A stretch of DNA of 28,776 nucleotides from CAYLLN01 sp036496265 (GCA_036496265.1 DASXLL010000325.1:1-28776), one strand, 5' to 3'; counted from the stretch's first letter, positions 7,702 to 16,319 are shown. Notes: generated by a model not told the origin, from the letters alone. A program made the numbers and translations.

Positions 7702-9141
7702 TTAGCTTGCAAACTGCCGTAGCCACTGGAGGTGGCGCGTTTTCAGATCGCGGTAAATGTCCGGAAATTTGTCTGCGACATCGGTCGTTTCGCCCAGATC
7801 GGCGTCCAGATCGTATAGCTCGAACTTCGCGCGCTCGGCCTCGTCGGCGGCTTTATCAAATTTGCCGTGGTGATTCGAAATCTGGCCGACCATTTTCCAT
7901 TTGCCGTGCAGCGCGGCGACATCGCCATAAAGGTCCCAATACAAATAGCGATCCGGCAACTTGCCGTGCGCCGGGTCGCGTAATAGAGGCAGCAGGTTGA
8001 CACCATGGACCGGGAATTGTCCATTTTTTGTCGGCACTCCGACTCCGGCAGCAGACAGGATCGTCGTGAAAAGGTCAAAGTGGACTGCGCTTTCATGGCT
8101 GATCGAACTCGGTGGAATGACGCCGGGCCACTGCATCACCGCGGGCACACGGATGCCGCCCTCGTAGGTATCGCCTTTTCCGCCGCGAAGCGGACCATTG
8201 TTCGAAGGATACGTATGCAGAATCCCGCCGTTGTCGGATACGAAAACTACCAGCGTGTTGGACTCCAGCCCTAAGTCACGAAGCGTGGTGAGCAGATCGC
8301 CGACGCGGCTGTCAGCGTGACTCATAACGGCGCAGTAATCGCGTCGCGGTTCCGGTACGCCGAGTTGCTCGTATTTGGCAAGCCACTCGGGCTTAGCCGA
8401 GTTCGTGCTTCGCTCGGAGCTGCGCAGCGGGCCGTGGACAGCGTTGAAAGGGACGTAGCAGAAAAACGGATGGCTTTTGTTGGCTTTGATGAACTCGATC
8501 GCGTTGTCGGCGAACAGATCGGTCGTGTGCTTGCCTATCGAAAGGTAGGATTCGCGGTTATGAAAGATTTTCGAGTTGCGACCGAGCCAGTAGGCATGTG
8601 ACCCGCCGATGAAGCCGAGGAATTCGTCAAATCCGCGGGCATTGGGTAAGTTTCGTTCGTCGTTGCCCAGGTGCCATTTGCCGAAGCAACCCGTGGCATA
8701 GCCGGCTGCGTGCAACAGCTGTGGCAACAGGACGATATCGTCTTTGAAACGCCGGACGTTGTCGCGCTTCTCGCCATTGGCGGCAGGCGCGTTGGCGTCG
8801 TTGGCGCCGCGCCACATGCCGTTTTCCAGCGAATACTGGCCCGTCATCAGCGACGAGCGAGTGGGGGAACAAAGCGGATTGACGCGAAACTGCGTAAAGC
8901 GAATTCCTCGCTTCGCGATTTCTTCCATGACGGGCGTTTGCAGCTCGGTGTCTTTCCAAAACACGGTCGAGTCGCCATAGCCCATGTCGTCGGCGACGAC
9001 GAGCAGAATGTTCGGGCGTCGAGTACTGAGCTGCTGAGGAAAACATTGTGAGGTCGCAATTAGCAATAGCGACGCGGCGGCAAATATTGCGAGCTTCCGC
9101 ACAAGAGCGGCCATTGCGGCCAGTATTGATGACGATTTCAC
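7702..9141 (-). CDS. Type I (formylglycine) sulfatase, arylsulfatase A-like, exported
   Basis: Hydrolyses sulfate esters, probably on sulfated polysaccharide, in the periplasm or outside the cell. 479 residues from GTG 9141, with GGGAGAG on the - strand at 9148-9154 as a good ribosome-binding site. An N-terminal hydrophobic signal (VRKLAIFAAASLLLIAT) ends near residue 33. Metal-binding DD (51-52) follows in PNILLVVADDMGYGD. The sulfatase signature CSPTR (C91 to R95) contains the Cys converted to formylglycine, so a formylglycine-generating enzyme is needed; none is in the window. GKWHLG and the later SDNGG supply further active-site residues. The substrate cannot be named. It lies 24 nt after the haem/dehydrogenase gene and 28 nt before the esterase, so all three are probably co-transcribed. 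Confidence 0.94.
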   Translation of the reverse strand: MKSSSILAAMAALVRKLAIFAAASLLLIATSQCFPQQLSTRRPNILLVVADDMGYGDSTVFWKDTELQTPVMEEIAKRGIRFTQFRVNPLCSPTRSSLMTGQYSLENGMWRGANDANAPAANGEKRDNVRRFKDDIVLLPQLLHAAGYATGCFGKWHLGNDERNLPNARGFDEFLGFIGGSHAYWLGRNSKIFHNRESYLSIGKHTTDLFADNAIEFIKANKSHPFFCYVPFNAVHGPLRSSERSTNSAKPEWLAKYEQLGVPEPRRDYCAVMSHADSRVGDLLTTLRDLGLESNTLVVFVSDNGGILHTYPSNNGPLRGGKGDTYEGGIRVPAVMQWPGVIPPSSISHESAVHFDLFTTILSAAGVGVPTKNGQFPVHGVNLLPLLRDPAHGKLPDRYLYWDLYGDVAALHGKWKMVGQISNHHGKFDKAADEAERAKFELYDLDADLGETTDVADKFPDIYRDLKTRHLQWLRQFAS

Positions 9142-9165
9142 TATTTACTCTCCCGACGAACTCTT

Positions 9166-10839
9166 TTATTCACTCAATGTCTTGCGAATCTCAAGTAGCG
9201 CACCCGTACCCGGTTGGAATTTATCATCGATCACCCACGCGTTCCGCAGCAAGATATAGAGCGATCCAGACTTACTGAAGCGAAGGTCCACCGGCCGCGA
9301 CAAGCCGGTCGCGAAGTCTTTCGCAACTTGAGGCTGGTCGGGATCGATTGTTTTAATCCAGCCGTGGACAAAATCGGCGAAGCAATAGCGATTGTGCCAT
9401 TCGGCTGGCCAGATTGACGCGGGTGGACAGAAGTCACCGCCGGCGATCGATGCATGAGGATAGTAAAACGAAGCACCGACGAACCGTGCATCTTTCGATG
9501 GGCCGTGTTCAATCGCCGGCCAGCCATAGTTAGAGCCGGCCTTGCCGATATTGATTTCTTCGCGTTCGCCACCGACGTCGTTGATAAACAATTCACCACT
9601 GCCTGGCCGAACGGCAAACGTGAACGGATTTCGCAGGCCCAGTGCCCAAATTGCCTGATATTTGCCCGTTGTCTCTCCCAAAAGCGGATTGTCGGCAGGG
9701 ATCGATCCATCCGGGTTCAGCCGCAGGATCTTTCCTTGGAAAGTATCTAGCCGCTGAGCTGGAACGCCAGCGGTCTGGTCGCCGATTGCCGCATACAGCT
9801 TGCCATCGGTCCCAAAATGGAGCGCCCCGCCCTGATGTCCCGCGGGCACTTTGCCGCCTAATTGCCGCTGATCGTCGCCTTCGAGAAGAATGTGCTCGGT
9901 GCCGGGCACGACTTGATCGCCAGCAATAATGAAGCGGCTAATGACATGATGAGGATACGGCTCCTTTGCTACGTAACAGACGTAAAGATGTGGGTTTCTC
10001 GGAAAATCAGGGGCGACCGTGACGCCGATTAATCCGCGTTCCCAAGTGCTATCAACGTCCAGCTTGAGCATGGGCTGCTGAAGGAGTTTGCCATCGCGCA
10101 CCACGCGCAGCGTCCCCGTTTGTTCGCAAATCAGAATGCGTCCGTCGGCTAGCACTACCATGGCCGTGCAGCCGGTAAGGCCCGTTGCGATAGTGCTTAC
10201 CTCAAAGCCTTGCGGCAGCTTGATCGGTCCGGTAATGCCCGCGCCGGGAGTTGGCTTGCCGCCGGCGCGCAACGTTTCCAAATAGGCGATCAAATCGGCG
10301 AATTGCTCCGGCTTCAATTGTTCCACGACGCCCTGGGGCATTAGTGAAAGCGGGCTTTCACTGCGCTCGGCGACGTCACGTGTCTGCAGCGTGAGCCGCT
10401 TGTTATTCGCATCCAGCAGGGTGAGCTGGTCAGCGGCTTGTTCCTTGGCGATCCCCGTATGAACCGTGCCGTCGTTCATGACGACCAGCGAAGTGCGATA
10501 GCCTTCGACGATCTGCCGCGAGGGCTCCAGCAGCGACTCGATCAGATGTGGCCGGCCGAATTTGCCTCCGATGTGCGTCAGATCTGGCCCGACTTCGCCT
10601 CCTTGGTCCTTAACGCGGTGGCAGACGGCACATTTCGTGATCGACTCGTTGAAAAACAGCTCACGGCCGCGAGTCACATCGCCCGGGTGCGTCAGGGCAT
10701 ATCGTTCGAGCTCCAGGCGTTGTGCGGCTGTCTCTGGGCCGTGGCTGTTAGCGCCGATTGTCATGTCGTCGAGTGCAAAGCAGCCCGTTCCAACGAGAAG
10801 GGTTAGTCCAAACGCTTGCACGGTTGACATGGCTCGCAC
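9166..10839 (-). CDS. Haem-binding domain (Pirellula/Verrucomicrobium type) fused to glucose/sorbosone-dehydrogenase-like propeller
   Basis: Probably a periplasmic PQQ-type sugar or aldose dehydrogenase with its own c-type cytochrome domain. After a short hydrophobic signal (QAFGLTLLVGTGCFA) comes a haem c module: CAVCH is encoded at 10618-10632, and SLMPQG supplies a likely axial Met. The module matches the planctomycete/verrucomicrobial CxxCH domain and ends at IAYLETLRAG. The rest is a six-bladed GSDH propeller (GLIGVTVAPDF, HQGGALHFGTDGKLYAAIGD, GLRNPFTFAVRPGSGELFINDVG, GSNYGWP). The frame stays open to 11172, but that extension is antisense to the SDR gene. I chose GTG 10839; ATG 10830 or TTG 10887 are possible. 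No ribosome-binding site decides. First gene of the set with the sulfatase and esterase. Confidence 0.85.
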   Translation of the reverse strand: MRAMSTVQAFGLTLLVGTGCFALDDMTIGANSHGPETAAQRLELERYALTHPGDVTRGRELFFNESITKCAVCHRVKDQGGEVGPDLTHIGGKFGRPHLIESLLEPSRQIVEGYRTSLVVMNDGTVHTGIAKEQAADQLTLLDANNKRLTLQTRDVAERSESPLSLMPQGVVEQLKPEQFADLIAYLETLRAGGKPTPGAGITGPIKLPQGFEVSTIATGLTGCTAMVVLADGRILICEQTGTLRVVRDGKLLQQPMLKLDVDSTWERGLIGVTVAPDFPRNPHLYVCYVAKEPYPHHVISRFIIAGDQVVPGTEHILLEGDDQRQLGGKVPAGHQGGALHFGTDGKLYAAIGDQTAGVPAQRLDTFQGKILRLNPDGSIPADNPLLGETTGKYQAIWALGLRNPFTFAVRPGSGELFINDVGGEREEINIGKAGSNYGWPAIEHGPSKDARFVGASFYYPHASIAGGDFCPPASIWPAEWHNRYCFADFVHGWIKTIDPDQPQVAKDFATGLSRPVDLRFSKSGSLYILLRNAWVIDDKFQPGTGALLEIRKTLSE

Positions 10840-10978
10840 GCGAATAACGGCCGTTTTCGGTGATACGTCTCTTTGGATCGATTCCAATGTAACCGTCTGA
10901 TTCTCTTGCGTCTTGTGTTGTAAGAGAATAACCACGGCGTTCGGTAAACAGGGACTCATTGGGTCCGACGATCTAACC

Positions 10979-11761
10979 ATGTCAGTACTCGATAAATTCC
11001 GCTTGGACGGCAAGCGACTGTTCATTACGGGCGGCAGTCGGGGATTGGGCCGCGAGATGGCGCTGGCTTGCGCGGATGCAGGAGCGGATTGTATTTTGGT
11101 GGGCCGCGAGCACGCGCCATTGGCAAAAACGGCGGAAGACGTGCGGTCACTGGGACGGCAGGCATTTACCATTCAGGCGGATGTGAGTAACACGACCGAA
11201 TGCGAGGGGGCGTGTCAGCGGGCGCTGGCGGAGTTCGCTCCGATCGATATTCTGATCAACAATGCGGGCGGGAGGCGGCAAAATATTGCCACGGAGGAAA
11301 TGCCGCTGGAGGTGTGGCGCGAGCTGATGGATTTGAACCTGACGAGCACGTTTTTGTGCACGAAGCTGATTGGCGGGGCGATGGTGGCGCGAAGTAAGGG
11401 TGGGCGGGTGATCAATATTGCGTCGATCAATGCTTTGGTTGCGGGGCGGAAGATTGCGGGGCGGCATTATGAGACGGCTAAGGCGGCGGTGGTGCAGTTT
11501 ACGAAGGCAACGGCGGCGGATTGGGCACCGCATGGGGTGACGGTGAATGCGATTTTGCCGGGTGGCTTTATGACGGATGCGAATTTGAGGTGGAAGCAGC
11601 TGAATCCAGAGGTGATCGAGGCGTTTCAGCAGCAGATTCCGATGGGGCGTTATGGCGAGCCGCACGAGCTGGGGCCCTTGGCCGTTTATTTGGCGAGCGA
11701 GGCGTCGGCGTATATGACTGGGGCGGCGCTGGTGATCGATGGTGGTTATACGTTGTGGTAA
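10979..11761 (+). CDS. Short-chain dehydrogenase/reductase (SDR), classical type
   Basis: A 260-residue cytoplasmic NAD(P)-dependent oxidoreductase. The Rossmann motif is TGGSRGLG (17-24), the structural motif NNAGG (94-98), the catalytic Ser is in NIASI (S149), and YETAK gives Y164 and K168. The C-terminal IDGGYTLW ending is usual for FabG/gluconate 5-dehydrogenase-like members. The substrate is unknown. The ATG at 10979 opens directly onto the family N-terminus (DKFRLDGKRLFITGG); a longer frame to 10913 is unlikely. The Tat-exported hydrolase follows 31 nt downstream, and the divergent haem/dehydrogenase operon starts 139 nt upstream, so the gap probably holds back-to-back promoters. Synonymous codon choice shifts strongly toward G-ending codons from about 11.2 kb. 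Confidence 0.92.
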   Translation: MSVLDKFRLDGKRLFITGGSRGLGREMALACADAGADCILVGREHAPLAKTAEDVRSLGRQAFTIQADVSNTTECEGACQRALAEFAPIDILINNAGGRRQNIATEEMPLEVWRELMDLNLTSTFLCTKLIGGAMVARSKGGRVINIASINALVAGRKIAGRHYETAKAAVVQFTKATAADWAPHGVTVNAILPGGFMTDANLRWKQLNPEVIEAFQQQIPMGRYGEPHELGPLAVYLASEASAYMTGAALVIDGGYTLW

Positions 11762-11792
11762 TGTCGAATCGAGTTCTTTTGCGGAGATAGCA

Positions 11793-12914
11793 ATGAGAAG
11801 CGGCAGGCACTCGCGAAGAGCATTTTTGGCTTGTGGGGCGGGTATGCTGAGTACTTTCGCAGCATGGCAGCTGGCTGGTGACGAGCCGGCGCCGGTTCCA
11901 AATGTTATGGATCGGTTGCGGCAGCAGATTGATGATGCGCCGCTCGAAATGCGTTTGAAGGAGATGAGTGCGAGTGATTGTCGGGCGTTTCAAGAGCGAT
12001 TCAGGGCGAAGTTGAAGGAGAGATTGGGGCCGTTTCAGCCGCCGGAGTTGTGGAAGACAAAAATGGTGAGCTCGGTGGCGCTGGATGGGTATCGTCGGGA
12101 GGAGTTGGTGCTGGAATCCGAGGGTCTGCCGGCATTGCCGATGTATTTGTTGGTTCCGGATGCGTCTCGGAATGGTCGGCGGCCGTGTGTTTTGGCGCTG
12201 CATGGGCATGGGGAATTTGGGCATCACGCGATTGCGGGCCGGGATGATTTGCCGGGGGTTGCAAAGGCCATTGCGGGGGCGAATTACGACTATGGGCGGC
12301 AGCTTGCGGTGCGTGGCTACATGGTGGCTTGTCCGTGCTTCACGCCGTTCGGTGATCGGCTGGGCGGTCGCGAGGCGTTCAAGCAGCGCGATCCGTGCGA
12401 CGATGTGTTTTTGCGGATGATGGCGCTGGGGCGAGTGTTGTTGGGGGAGAATTTGCGGGATGCGTTGTGGGCGTTGAATCATCTGCTGCGGCAGGAGCAG
12501 GCGGATGCCGAGCGAGTGGCGTGTGTTGGTTTGTCGTTGGGTGGGCGAATGGCGATGCTGACGACGGCGCTGGAGCCGCGGATTCGCGTGGCGGTGATAT
12601 CGGGGGCGCTGAATGTGATGCAGGAGCGGCTGGCGCAGCCGTATAGTTGTGGCGCCCAAATCATTCCTGGGATGTTGCAGTATGGTGATGTGCCGGAGAT
12701 CGGGGCTTTGATCGCGCCGCGCTTTGCGGTATGGGAAATGGGGTCGCGGGATAATTTGGTGAAGCCGAAATGGGCCGAGGAAGCGATTGGGCGGATGCGC
12801 AAAGCATACCGGGCGCTGGGCGCGGACGATCATTTAGTGATCGATCGGTTCGAGGGTGGTCATCAGTGGCATGGTGAGGTGGGGTACAAGGTAATGGAGC
12901 AGGCGCTGGTTTGA
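11793..12914 (+). CDS. Tat-exported alpha/beta hydrolase (Abhydrolase_7 / acetylxylan esterase-like)
   Basis: A 373-residue hydrolase, probably acting on an ester of a sugar or other carbon source outside the cytoplasm. The ATG at 11793 is preceded by GGAGA at 11783-11787 (5-nt spacing), which settles this start over the longer frame from 11739. The N-terminus carries a twin-arginine motif SRRAFL (7-12) followed by a hydrophobic stretch. LALHGHGEFGH is the oxyanion-strand motif, GLSLGG the nucleophile elbow (S248), and GGHQWHG near the C-terminus holds the likely catalytic His. The region around GSRDNLVKP gives the probable acid. The family match is to the dienelactone-hydrolase-like/Abhydrolase_7 group. 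It probably forms an operon with the SDR. Codons are extremely G-rich at third positions, unlike uvrC and mutS on the same strand. Confidence 0.85.
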   Translation: MRSGRHSRRAFLACGAGMLSTFAAWQLAGDEPAPVPNVMDRLRQQIDDAPLEMRLKEMSASDCRAFQERFRAKLKERLGPFQPPELWKTKMVSSVALDGYRREELVLESEGLPALPMYLLVPDASRNGRRPCVLALHGHGEFGHHAIAGRDDLPGVAKAIAGANYDYGRQLAVRGYMVACPCFTPFGDRLGGREAFKQRDPCDDVFLRMMALGRVLLGENLRDALWALNHLLRQEQADAERVACVGLSLGGRMAMLTTALEPRIRVAVISGALNVMQERLAQPYSCGAQIIPGMLQYGDVPEIGALIAPRFAVWEMGSRDNLVKPKWAEEAIGRMRKAYRALGADDHLVIDRFEGGHQWHGEVGYKVMEQALV

Positions 12915-13054
12915 TGGAGTTGGGCGATCGGACGCGCTAAAGTTCGAAGTTTTTTCATTACGACGGCGGTTTGGTTCGGCCGGAAGTTGTTGGTGGGTTG
13001 GGAGTTGGGGAATTGGAGGTTAAGGGCGTTGCGCTCAAGTTGAGCGCAGTCGGG

Positions 13055-13082
13055 TCCAAAGTCCAATGTCCAAAGTCCCAGG
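13055..13082 (+). repeat. Tandem GTCCAAAGTCCAAT-type word
   Basis: About two and a half degenerate copies of GTCCAAAGTCCAAT with a period of about 7 or 13 bp. It is the same class of low-complexity word as those found inside genes in this window, here in non-coding DNA. Confidence 0.55.
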
Positions 13083-13427
13083 TTGCGGAACGTCGGGCGG
13101 AAATGGTGACGGCTAACGTGGGGAGGATTTTTGTCTTGGAAGAGTTCATGGAAGTGCTGATGGGGCTGGGGGTTTGGTGATTCACGCGGGCTAACAGGGG
13201 GCTCACATTTGGGTTGGTGTTAGCGCTGGCTGGGGAGGAAATGCCGCGTTCCGAGTACTTGGGTTGGGGCCGCGCGCAGTTCGGGCTTGGCTGACGACGA
13301 TGTCAGACTTGGGGCAGTGATGCCCCTCCCTAATACCTATTGCAATTTCGGGGAAAAACCGGGCCAGAATGCGGAAGACCGCAAGGGGAAGCGGCTGTTG
13401 ATGGAAGTTGGGAGACCTGGGGCCGAA

Positions 13428-13459
13428 GTTCTGGCACGGTCGGGAGACCGCGCCAGAAC
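13428..13459. repeat. REP-like hairpin with 8-bp and 5-bp stems
   Basis: GTTCTGGC (13428-13435) pairs perfectly with GCCAGAAC (13452-13459), and inside it CGGTC (13437-13441) pairs with GACCG (13446-13450) around a GGGA loop, with one A/C mismatch. It lies 32 nt beyond the stop of the exported-protein gene. It could act as a transcription terminator or mRNA-end stabiliser between converging genes, but without a T-tract a REP-like repeat is more likely. Confidence 0.6.
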
Positions 13460-13491
13460 TTGTGGGCGTAAAGGGTGAGAAACGAGAACGG

Positions 13492-16122
13492 CTACTTGCG
13501 TTTGGTGATGGTTGCGGACGGGTCGGACATAAGGAGAAGGAGGGCGGCGTCGGTCGCGGAGGCGTGGGACGAAGGGGGTGGGTCGGCAATGCCTTGGGGG
13601 TTGGTGTTGCCGGAGGCGAGAGCGAAGTTGCTCGCGGGGGACTGAGAGCCGCTAATGCGAGAGGCGGCGGCGGAGAAGTCATAGACCTTGTCTGTCGATG
13701 AATCGACGATCCAGATGTCGCTGACGTGGGAGGGGTCGATCGTGATGCCGGTGGGGCTGCCGCCGCCGGAAACGATCGTCCAGGAGCCGAGCAATGAGCC
13801 GGAGAGGTTGTATTTGAAGACTTTATCAGTGAGTCGGGCGTTGTTCACGATCCAAATGCTCGTGCCGTCGGTGACGAGGTCAGTGGGATCGCCGTTGCTG
13901 CTGTTCAGGGTGAAGCTGCTGGCGGCGTTTTGGCTGCCAGAGAGGCGCGAGGCGGCTCCGGTATAGCGATAGACTTTGTCGCCTTTGGCATCGACGATCC
14001 AGATGTCCGTGCCATTTGTTGTCACGCCTTGAACGTCGGCATTTGAGGGCAGCGAGCCGGCAGACCAGGAACCGAGAAGGCCGCCGGACTTGCTATAGAC
14101 ATAGACGTTTTTGTTGGCGTCCACGACCCAGACTTTGTCGCCGGCGATGGTGCTGGCCGCGCCGCGGGGAGTCGAATTGCCGGAGTTAATGGCGTAGTTT
14201 TCGATCGCGACGCCGTTGGCGGCGTATTCGAAGGTTTTGTTGGTTGAACCGTCGTCGGCAACATAGAACTTGGTGGGCGGTGCATCGTCGTTGATGATAT
14301 TCGCGACGGCATTGCCCACGAGGATGCTGCCGCCGGACGGATTTGCGAGCAAAACCGCAAAACTCTCGTCAGATTCATTGAGGGAGTCGGCGTTTACGCT
14401 GATTGAAATCGTTTTTGTCGTCTCGCCGGGATTGAAGGTCAGAACGCCCGAGGCCGCAATGTAGTCGCCGCTGGCCGCAGTGGCGCTGCCGTCGGCGGTT
14501 GCCCAATTGACGCTGGTCGTGCCGGCGGAGTCGCCGGTGCGCGTGACAGTAAAATTGAAAAGTGTTGTGCCGCCGGTTCCTTCGGCACGAGACACGCCGG
14601 CGACACTTACTTGCGGCGGTGGTGGAACCAGATTGAAGGCCATCAAGAACACATCGTCGCCACCTTGGCTCGTCAGCGTGCCGCCGTTGGGGAAAGCGGC
14701 AGTCGATTCGAAGCTGCCCGACAGATAAAGGGTTCCACCGATGAGTGCTTCGACGCGGGCGTTTTCCATGCCGGGACCGCTGACTTGCCAAACCTGCTGA
14801 TACGCGCCGGTCGAGGTGTCGAGCTGCAGCACAAAGCCATCGGTCGTTTGTAAGCCGGGACCAGGGCTGGTGCCGCCGTTGATCACCTCGCCGCCCGGCG
14901 CGGCAGGATTGAAATCGACGGTCGGCGAGCCGAAGTATCCCGCGACGTAGAGCTTTCCCGTCAGCGGGTCAACCAAACTCGTGCTGGCAAACTCGCCGAG
15001 CGAACCGCCATACGATTTGGCCCAGAGAAGGGAGCCGTCTGACTTGCTGTACTTGGCGACTACGGCGTCGTTAGAAGCACCGCCGTTGAGAATGGCGGTT
15101 CCTGGGCCGGGATCAAAATCCACGCTGCCATAGAAATCGCCCGTGTAATAGAGGCCGGTGTCGTCGGTAGTTAAGCGGCTACTGGAGGCACTGCTCGATT
15201 GAATCACCTGTAGCCATTGCAGTGAGCCGGACGTGGTGTATTTACCTAAAAAGACGTTCAACCAATCGGTACCCGCAGCGGTGCGATTCGCTGTGCCCGG
15301 GCCTGGATCAAAGTCGGCGGTGCCGGCGAAGTATCCTCGCAGATAGAGGTCGTTTCCTTCGATTTGCAGATTGGTGATGGTTTGATTGTCCATGCCGCCG
15401 ATCTGCCAGGCTGAGACGTAATTGCCGCTCGTGTCCCAGGTCAACACGGCAGCGTCATAGTTATTGACGGCAGTTAAATTTGCCGTGGCGGGGCCGGGAT
15501 CAAAGTCAACGGTGTTTTGAAAACGTACGGCCATAACGGCGTTGTCGCCCGCGAGCTTGAAGTCGTAGATCGCGTCATCGGCCGTTCCGCCAAAACGCTT
15601 GGCCCAGACGGTCGCGCCGGTCGCGGCATCGAGCTTCAGCAACACGGCGTCCGCGCCGCCGGCGCTGGTCAAAATGCCGACGCCAGGTCCGAAATCGACC
15701 GTGCCGGCAAAGATTCCGGCCGCATAGACGAACTCTCCCGCGGCCTCATTGGAGTACATGGCTCGCAGGGCATAGTCGTAGTCCGTTCCTCCGAACCGCA
15801 TGGCCCACAGCAGTGCGCCGTCCGGGTTGTATTTTGCGACGTAGGCGTCGCTGGCGCCGGCACTGCTCAAATTGGCGACGCCAGGTCCCGGATCGAAATC
15901 GGCCGGCTGCGAATAAAAACGGCTGGCGGTGTATAGATTGCCAGCGGGATCGATTGACTGGCTGGCGTTGTTGAGCTCGTCGGCGGAGCCACCGAAGGAT
16001 TCGAGGAATGTGGTGAGGAGATTTCGTTGCTCGAGAGGCTCAAGTCGGAGGCGGCGGGCGAGCGCGGAACGCGGAGCGCGGAATGCGGAGTGACGGACAG
16101 CGGAACGGCGGTTGGTCTTCAT
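13492..16122 (-). CDS. Large exported repeat protein with Calx-beta domain (planctomycete extracellular type)
   Basis: 876 residues. The N-terminus has the planctomycete extracellular motif LRLEPLEQRNLL (about 25-36) within an Arg-rich leader. Residues about 40-490 form about six propeller-like repeats, each built on DFDPGPG (one reads DFGPGVG, one DFNPAAPGG) followed by an AYVAKYNPDGALLWA-type strand and an FGG turn. A Calx-beta domain follows (about 500-605; EGTGGTTLFNFTVTRTG to NIINDDA). Residues about 610-860 hold further repeats with the IWIVDAKGDKVYRY theme, probably another propeller. The function is unknown; these are likely cell-surface or secreted structural or binding proteins. DPGPG-type and Calx-beta sequences often bind calcium (inference). 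A 7-bp tandem repeat lies inside the leader. Expression appears independent, with convergent and divergent neighbours. Confidence 0.85.
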   Translation of the reverse strand: MKTNRRSAVRHSAFRAPRSALARRLRLEPLEQRNLLTTFLESFGGSADELNNASQSIDPAGNLYTASRFYSQPADFDPGPGVANLSSAGASDAYVAKYNPDGALLWAMRFGGTDYDYALRAMYSNEAAGEFVYAAGIFAGTVDFGPGVGILTSAGGADAVLLKLDAATGATVWAKRFGGTADDAIYDFKLAGDNAVMAVRFQNTVDFDPGPATANLTAVNNYDAAVLTWDTSGNYVSAWQIGGMDNQTITNLQIEGNDLYLRGYFAGTADFDPGPGTANRTAAGTDWLNVFLGKYTTSGSLQWLQVIQSSSASSSRLTTDDTGLYYTGDFYGSVDFDPGPGTAILNGGASNDAVVAKYSKSDGSLLWAKSYGGSLGEFASTSLVDPLTGKLYVAGYFGSPTVDFNPAAPGGEVINGGTSPGPGLQTTDGFVLQLDTSTGAYQQVWQVSGPGMENARVEALIGGTLYLSGSFESTAAFPNGGTLTSQGGDDVFLMAFNLVPPPPQVSVAGVSRAEGTGGTTLFNFTVTRTGDSAGTTSVNWATADGSATAASGDYIAASGVLTFNPGETTKTISISVNADSLNESDESFAVLLANPSGGSILVGNAVANIINDDAPPTKFYVADDGSTNKTFEYAANGVAIENYAINSGNSTPRGAASTIAGDKVWVVDANKNVYVYSKSGGLLGSWSAGSLPSNADVQGVTTNGTDIWIVDAKGDKVYRYTGAASRLSGSQNAASSFTLNSSNGDPTDLVTDGTSIWIVNNARLTDKVFKYNLSGSLLGSWTIVSGGGSPTGITIDPSHVSDIWIVDSSTDKVYDFSAAASRISGSQSPASNFALASGNTNPQGIADPPPSSHASATDAALLLLMSDPSATITKRK
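16063..16092 (-). repeat. 7-bp tandem repeat inside the signal-peptide coding region
   Basis: Four consecutive 7-bp units on the + strand (CGCGGAA, CGCGGAG, CGCGGAA, TGCGGAG) occupy the Arg-rich part of the leader and encode HSAFRAPRSA in the - frame. The period is 7 nt, so the peptide repeat is not codon-driven; the DNA word is the repeat, and it happens to keep the frame open. Confidence 0.65.
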
Positions 16123-16319
16123 GTTGGATTGGTCTTGTTGGCCTGCCTACAATGAAGACGCCTTGGGCCGGCGCGCAAGCCGTGCGCTGGCTGTGGCGTT
16201 TGCTTTGGGACGGCCGTGTTATGCTTGCAGCAAAACACAGCCACCCGAGGCGATCTACCGGCCGCTGGAGCTGATCTCTTGCCGGAGTGTGCTTCAGCGG
16301 CCGGGTTTGTTTAGGGACG

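Larger units (their letters stand above)
12915..13491. other. 577-bp intergenic stretch with repeats, no supported gene
   Basis: Lies between the converging 3' ends of the hydrolase (+) and the large exported protein (-). Open frames here (for example + 13287-13478) lack a start signal, family resemblance or coding bias. It contains a short tandem word (13055-13082) and a long imperfect hairpin (13428-13459), listed separately. No poly-T tract follows the hairpin. Confidence 0.6.

Noticed and set aside
10840..11172. N-terminal extension of the haem/dehydrogenase frame
   Set aside because: It runs antisense through the divergent SDR start, has no signal-peptide character, and is followed by a proper hydrophobic signal at the chosen start.
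11568..12833. 421-codon - strand open frame
   Set aside because: Antisense to the Tat hydrolase; His/Pro/Arg-rich sequence typical of shadow frames.
13203..13682. 159-codon Pro-rich - strand frame
   Set aside because: Overlaps the 3' end of the exported-protein gene out of frame and covers the hairpin; composition is that of a shadow.
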